In this document: piece after piece, positions 60,359 to 64,000 of the stretch
How positions within the stretch are numbered: the first letter of the stretch is position 1
Layout of the letters: every line of letters starts with the position of its first letter
Origin: Planctomycetota bacterium
GTDB taxonomy: Bacteria > Planctomycetota > UBA1135 > UBA2386
Direction: 5' to 3'
Assembly (NCBI GenBank): GCA_020638695.1
Contig: JACKIB010000001.1
Coordinates: 434,001-498,000, forward strand
Length of the DNA stretch: 64,000 nt
Translations under genes and position numbers: made by a program
Notes under the pieces: generated by a model
Seen by the model: the letters and a program-made list of their open reading frames with translations, nothing else
What the model was told of the DNA's origin: nothing
Databases searched by the model: none

Positions 60359-62686
60359 TCAGCGCAGCAGGGCGGTGTGGGCGAGGTCGCGATCGCCTCG
60401 CCGCAGCATGCTGCGGCACAGGGTGGCAAGGCTCGGCTTCAGGGTGTGGCGCGTGGTCTGGCCGTTGCGCTTCAGCACGATCGGCTTGCCGAAGTCGACC
60501 AGGCGGGCATCGAGTCCCAGCTGCAGCGCGTCGGCACCGTGGGTAGTCAACGTGATGACGTTGTCCCGACAACTGGCGGCGATGCGGTAGCCCTTGGCGG
60601 GCTCCGGCAGATGGAGCCAGTAGAAGTCCGATACCGTCGTGCCCGTCGTGTGCCAGGTGATCTCCCGCGGCGCCGGCCGGCGCACCGCGGGGTACAGGGC
60701 GCGGACCTTGTCGCGGTCCGGCAGCCCGCCGTGACCACGACTGGGTTCCAGCTCCATGGTCACGTCGAACACGTCGCTGCGCCGATCACGCAGCTTGTCG
60801 ATCGCCGCGGCGAACTGCTTGCACCGATCCGCGCGCCCGTAGGCGCGATCGCGCCCACCGATCATGAAGCTGAACTTCAGGGCGCGGAAATTCTCCGCCG
60901 GGGTGATCCCCGGCGTCGGCGCAGCAGCCGAAGCGTGCACGGCAGCGAAACGGTCCGGGATGTTGGCCGCGATCGCGAACGCGCCGTAGCCACCGTGGGA
61001 GTAGCCCAGGGCGAATACCCTGCTCGGGTCGACATCGCCGCAGACCGTGAACTGCCGGATCAGCTCAGTGATCAGCGGCCAGACGTAGTGATCGTAGAAC
61101 CCGTTCCAGCGGTCGTTCGGCGCCCGCAGCGCCACATAGCAGTAGCCACCGACCTCCGAATGGGCACGGTAGTAGGACTGCATGTGATACCACTGACTGT
61201 CGTTGACCCGCTTCTCGACCCCACCACCGCCGTGCATGGCGATGAACAGCGGCCAGCCGTTCTTGGGTCGTTGACCAATCCACCTGACGGCGTAGGGGCT
61301 CTCGTGCTTTCCGCTGCGCACTTTCCGGTGCGCGAAGTCCTGGCGCCGCCCAGCGTGGATCGGCGCGACCCGGTAGGCGCGCCACACTGCCTCGCGCGCC
61401 GCTGCTTCGTCCGCGGCGAGCTGCGCATCGAGGGCTGCTGGAAACTCGGGGCGCGCTCCGGCTCCGGCGGCGAACCACTTCGCAGCAGCGGTCTCGATCG
61501 GACCGCCGGGTCCCGGGAACTCCACCTCGACCAGCTCCTCGCGCCCCTCGTCCAGGCGGCGCGTCAGCACGCGTGTATCTCCACCCCGGACCACCGTGAT
61601 GACGTAGGTCTGTCGGGGACGGACCTCGAACTCGAGAATGTCGTTGGTGTCGTTGCTCTCGTCCCGACTGCGGCCGCGATGGATGTCGGCCGGATGCGAC
61701 TCCCGCGGCGGTGACTGCATGACCACCACGACCTGCGCACCGATGCGCCGGCCCGTCCCGGCCTCGCGCACGCGCACCATCAGCCGGGTTCGCATCCCCA
61801 GGGCACGGGACACCACCTGCGCGTAGCGCTCCGTCACGTTGACCGCCCACACGGGATCGGCGTCGCGTGCCCAGACCATCGGGAACCGGTCCGGGGTGCG
61901 CCGGTAGCTGACCGCCCAGATCGCATGCAGGCGTTGGTCCGCGCGGGCAAGCGCCGCATCACGCTGAAACCACGCCCGATCGAGTCCGGCCTCGTCCCAC
62001 TCGGCCGCTCCGGTGAAGTGCCAACCTCCGTCCCACACCTCCACCCAGGTGTGGTTGCCGCGCTTCGTGACCCAACGAGCGATCCCGGCCAGACGCGCCG
62101 GAACGCCCACGGCCCGGCAGGCATCCGCCAACAGGATGGACAGCCCGGTGCACGACGCCACGCCGGTCGCGATGCTCTGCGAAGGACTCTGGTCAGCGCG
62201 CCGCCGCTCGCTCGAGTAGCGCACTCTCAATCGTTCGAACAGGGTCTTGTTCAGCACCTGCGCCGCCTCCCCCGCCGAACGGCAGCCGCGTACGAGGGGC
62301 AGGCACAGTTCGTACAGCTGCTTGCGCCAACGCTCGCGCTTCTCACTGACGTGGGCGTAGGGCAGGACATCCTCGAGATAGCGGGCACGCGGGATCGACT
62401 TCCCCCACGGCACCTCGCCGATCGCCTTGCGCGCCAGGGCGACGTTCTCCAGGAGGAACGCCGAGCTCAGCGACTTCAGATCGCGCGACGGCATGTGCTC
62501 GATCAGGAACGCCATGTCACCGCGGTGCGCCTCCGGCACCCGGTGCAGGGCCTCGGTCAGACTCGCGCGATTGTCCCCGGCGCGGGCCAACGCCTGCTCG
62601 ACCGCGTCGTCCCACCACGCCTTCTGCGCGTGGGAAGCGCAAGGGAGTGCGATCAGAACGGCGACCAGGGCAACGGTGCGACACAT
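60359..62686 (-). CDS. Secreted transglutaminase-like / alpha/beta-hydrolase fusion protein
   Basis: The 775-residue protein has a signal peptide ('CRTVALVAVLIALPCASHAQ'). Its N-terminal half contains a transglutaminase-like core with Cys in 'TGVASCTGLSILLADACRAV' near 179, His in 'KRGNHTWVEVWDGGWHFTG' near 212 and an acidic residue in 'AAEWDEAGLD'. After a beta-sandwich linker (about 300-390) comes an esterase-like alpha/beta-hydrolase domain: 'WPLFIAMHGGGG' near 480, nucleophile Ser in 'VFALGYSHGGYGAFAIA' near 561, Asp in 'FMIGGRDRAYG' near 606 and a candidate His in 'SRGHGGLPD' near 652. Both triads look intact. Extracellular peptide and ester processing in one chain is inferred; the substrate is unknown. 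Confidence 0.82.
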   Translation of the reverse strand: MCRTVALVAVLIALPCASHAQKAWWDDAVEQALARAGDNRASLTEALHRVPEAHRGDMAFLIEHMPSRDLKSLSSAFLLENVALARKAIGEVPWGKSIPRARYLEDVLPYAHVSEKRERWRKQLYELCLPLVRGCRSAGEAAQVLNKTLFERLRVRYSSERRRADQSPSQSIATGVASCTGLSILLADACRAVGVPARLAGIARWVTKRGNHTWVEVWDGGWHFTGAAEWDEAGLDRAWFQRDAALARADQRLHAIWAVSYRRTPDRFPMVWARDADPVWAVNVTERYAQVVSRALGMRTRLMVRVREAGTGRRIGAQVVVVMQSPPRESHPADIHRGRSRDESNDTNDILEFEVRPRQTYVITVVRGGDTRVLTRRLDEGREELVEVEFPGPGGPIETAAAKWFAAGAGARPEFPAALDAQLAADEAAAREAVWRAYRVAPIHAGRRQDFAHRKVRSGKHESPYAVRWIGQRPKNGWPLFIAMHGGGGVEKRVNDSQWYHMQSYYRAHSEVGGYCYVALRAPNDRWNGFYDHYVWPLITELIRQFTVCGDVDPSRVFALGYSHGGYGAFAIAANIPDRFAAVHASAAAPTPGITPAENFRALKFSFMIGGRDRAYGRADRCKQFAAAIDKLRDRRSDVFDVTMELEPSRGHGGLPDRDKVRALYPAVRRPAPREITWHTTGTTVSDFYWLHLPEPAKGYRIAASCRDNVITLTTHGADALQLGLDARLVDFGKPIVLKRNGQTTRHTLKPSLATLCRSMLRRGDRDLAHTALLR

Positions 62687-62907
62687 GGCCCAAACGGTAC
62701 GATCGGTCCGGGTCCCCGTCCACCGACGCGATGCGGCAACCAGATGTTGCCGAACTGCCGGGGCGTCTCGGCCTTCTACCACCTCGCTCCAGATAGATCG
62801 GAGTCGCGGTAGCGATCCTCGCGCCCGCAGCGTCGGCATTGTGGACGCCCGGCGCCGCGACCGGAGTTTGCGCGTCGACGCTGCAACCCGCAGTGTACGA
62901 TGTGCAG

Positions 62908-63888
62908 GTGCGCCGCGTCGGAGTGTTCCTCGCCCTTGCCCTCAGCCAGGTGGCCCCTGCCCAGGTCCTGCGGTTTCCCGATTTCGGCACTCCGGCCCGC
63001 GTGTGGTCCGGGTCGGATACCGGCGTGGTGGAGTCGCGCTACCTGGTGATCGGAGACGCGAAAGCCTGGGCCGCGCTGTGGCGGCAGCACGATCCTGGCG
63101 CTGCGGTACCCCAGGTCGACTTCTCGGTCGCGCTGGTGCTCGCCGTGTTTCGTCCGCGGTGGGGAGCTGACGGTTTCCTCTGCGATCGCATCGCGCCAGG
63201 CGCGCTCGCCAGCGATCAGTCCAGTTTCAACGTGCACCTTCGAGCCACGGCACCGCAGCAGGGGAAGCACCCGGTGCGGTTCCTGATGATCCAGGTCGAC
63301 CGCACCCGCCGCGAGTTTCGCTTCTACGCGAAGGATGCGCACCCGACCACAGCGACGCCGCGGCTGGTCGCGCGCGTCGAGTCGTATCGCGGACCGGCAC
63401 CCGTCGCCTCGCTGCGCGCCGCCGCGCGCACGCTACTCGACGAGCACCGCAAGGCCTCGCCGGCGCGCAAGCGTCGAATCATCGTCGAGCTCGCGACCAT
63501 CGGCGAGCCGCTACGGCCTTTCCTCAACGAGTTGGTGGCGGCCGGCGGGCCGGACCTTTGGGTGTGCCGCGAGGTGCTCACCCGCATGCTCGACGAAGAA
63601 GCCCGAGTGGCGGGCAAACCGATCCGGCATGCGGAGGTGGCACTCGCCAAGGCCACGGCAGAGGTGCTGGCGCGGCTCGGGACAGTGGCCAGCCCCTGGT
63701 TTGCCGAGCAGCAGGTGCGCCACGTGCAGGGCGTTTGGTTCGTCGTGCTCCGCGGCACCTACCGAGTCCTCAGCGACAGGGAGGCCGCGCGGCAGCCCGA
63801 CGTTGCGGCGCGCATTGCTTTCCGCGCCGCGGATGGGGGCCTGCTCCGATGCGAGGTCCAGCGTGGCCACGACCGGCGCACCAAGTAG
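62908..63888 (+). CDS. Exported protein with PrcB-like N-terminal domain
   Basis: The 326-residue protein starts with a signal peptide 'RRVGVFLALALSQVAPAQ'. The region about 35-150 has the pattern of the PrcB_C domain: 'YLVIGDAKAWAALWRQHDPG' then 'VDFSVALVLAVFRPRWGADG' and 'RFLMIQVDRTRREFRFYA'. The rest is helical with a 'RRIIVELATIGEPLRPFLNE' stretch suggestive of a HEAT-like repeat. PrcB-type domains occur in exported proteins associated with proteases; the function here is unknown. The start is chosen at GTG 62908 because a TACGAT -10-like box lies 7 bp upstream, consistent with a leaderless message; an in-frame GTG at 62902 is also possible. It is divergent from the transglutaminase fusion gene. 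Confidence 0.7.
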   Translation: MRRVGVFLALALSQVAPAQVLRFPDFGTPARVWSGSDTGVVESRYLVIGDAKAWAALWRQHDPGAAVPQVDFSVALVLAVFRPRWGADGFLCDRIAPGALASDQSSFNVHLRATAPQQGKHPVRFLMIQVDRTRREFRFYAKDAHPTTATPRLVARVESYRGPAPVASLRAAARTLLDEHRKASPARKRRIIVELATIGEPLRPFLNELVAAGGPDLWVCREVLTRMLDEEARVAGKPIRHAEVALAKATAEVLARLGTVASPWFAEQQVRHVQGVWFVVLRGTYRVLSDREAARQPDVAARIAFRAADGGLLRCEVQRGHDRRTK

Positions 63889-64000
63889 CCGGCGAGTCCT
63901 GGGACAGTCCTGCGCCCGGCCGCCATCCCCTGCATGAGGGCGGACATCAACCGCAGCGGCAACCACTCGGAGCAACGGACCGGCACGCGACGCGTGCCGT

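Overview
The window is a high-GC chromosomal segment that reads most like a planctomycete (Planctomycetota). This is inferred from the mix of DUF1080 exported proteins, Ser/Thr kinases paired with ECF sigma factors, a WD40-tailed kinase, ASPIC/CRTAC1-like FG-GAP proteins and many secreted proteins of unknown role. There is no rRNA operon, CRISPR array, prophage or complete insertion sequence. One tRNA gene, tRNA-Arg(TCT), is present. About 43 protein genes are supported, packed on both strands.

Layout. 1-6500: the 3' end of a BatD-like gene, a DUF1080 protein, an AMP-forming ligase, and a minus-strand operon of response regulator, histidine kinase and lipoprotein. 6970-11230: an M6-like secreted metalloprotease divergent from a di-haem oxidoreductase. 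11285-12900: EgtD-type histidine methyltransferase, a small gene and tRNA-Arg. 13127-17414: a second DUF1080 protein, an ECF sigma factor, a Ser/Thr kinase and a membrane protein. 18093-26644: SRPBCC protein, dynamin-like GTPase, divergent malQ/glgX glycogen genes, rhomboid protease and a FolD with an altered active site. 26901-35076: minus-strand energy genes. These are sucC-sucD plus a small membrane protein, then tatA, a polyprenyl diphosphate synthase, a duplicated-domain lipoprotein, resB and ccsA. They supply TCA-cycle, quinone, Tat-export and cytochrome c maturation functions.

35611-51289: a two-domain dCTP deaminase, a WD40 kinase divergent from an ECF sigma factor, three large FG-GAP proteins and polyphosphate kinase. 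51295-53334 looks accessory: a 5'-truncated glycosyltransferase-like gene beside a 301-residue protein with lower-GC stretches and a small planctomycete-type protein. 53391-64000: EamA exporter, XerC/D recombinase, an orphan Wzt-type ABC ATPase facing a FabB-GNAT-GNAT operon, a transglutaminase/hydrolase fusion and a PrcB-like protein.

The least ordinary items are: the Lys-to-Gln change in FolD; two families of short intergenic repeats, one tending to sit at 3' ends and the other just upstream of start codons; the orphan FabB/GNAT/Wzt cluster; the truncated glycosyltransferase with its neighbouring insert; and the transglutaminase-alpha/beta-hydrolase fusion. I did not find a clear, complete new defence or mobile system.
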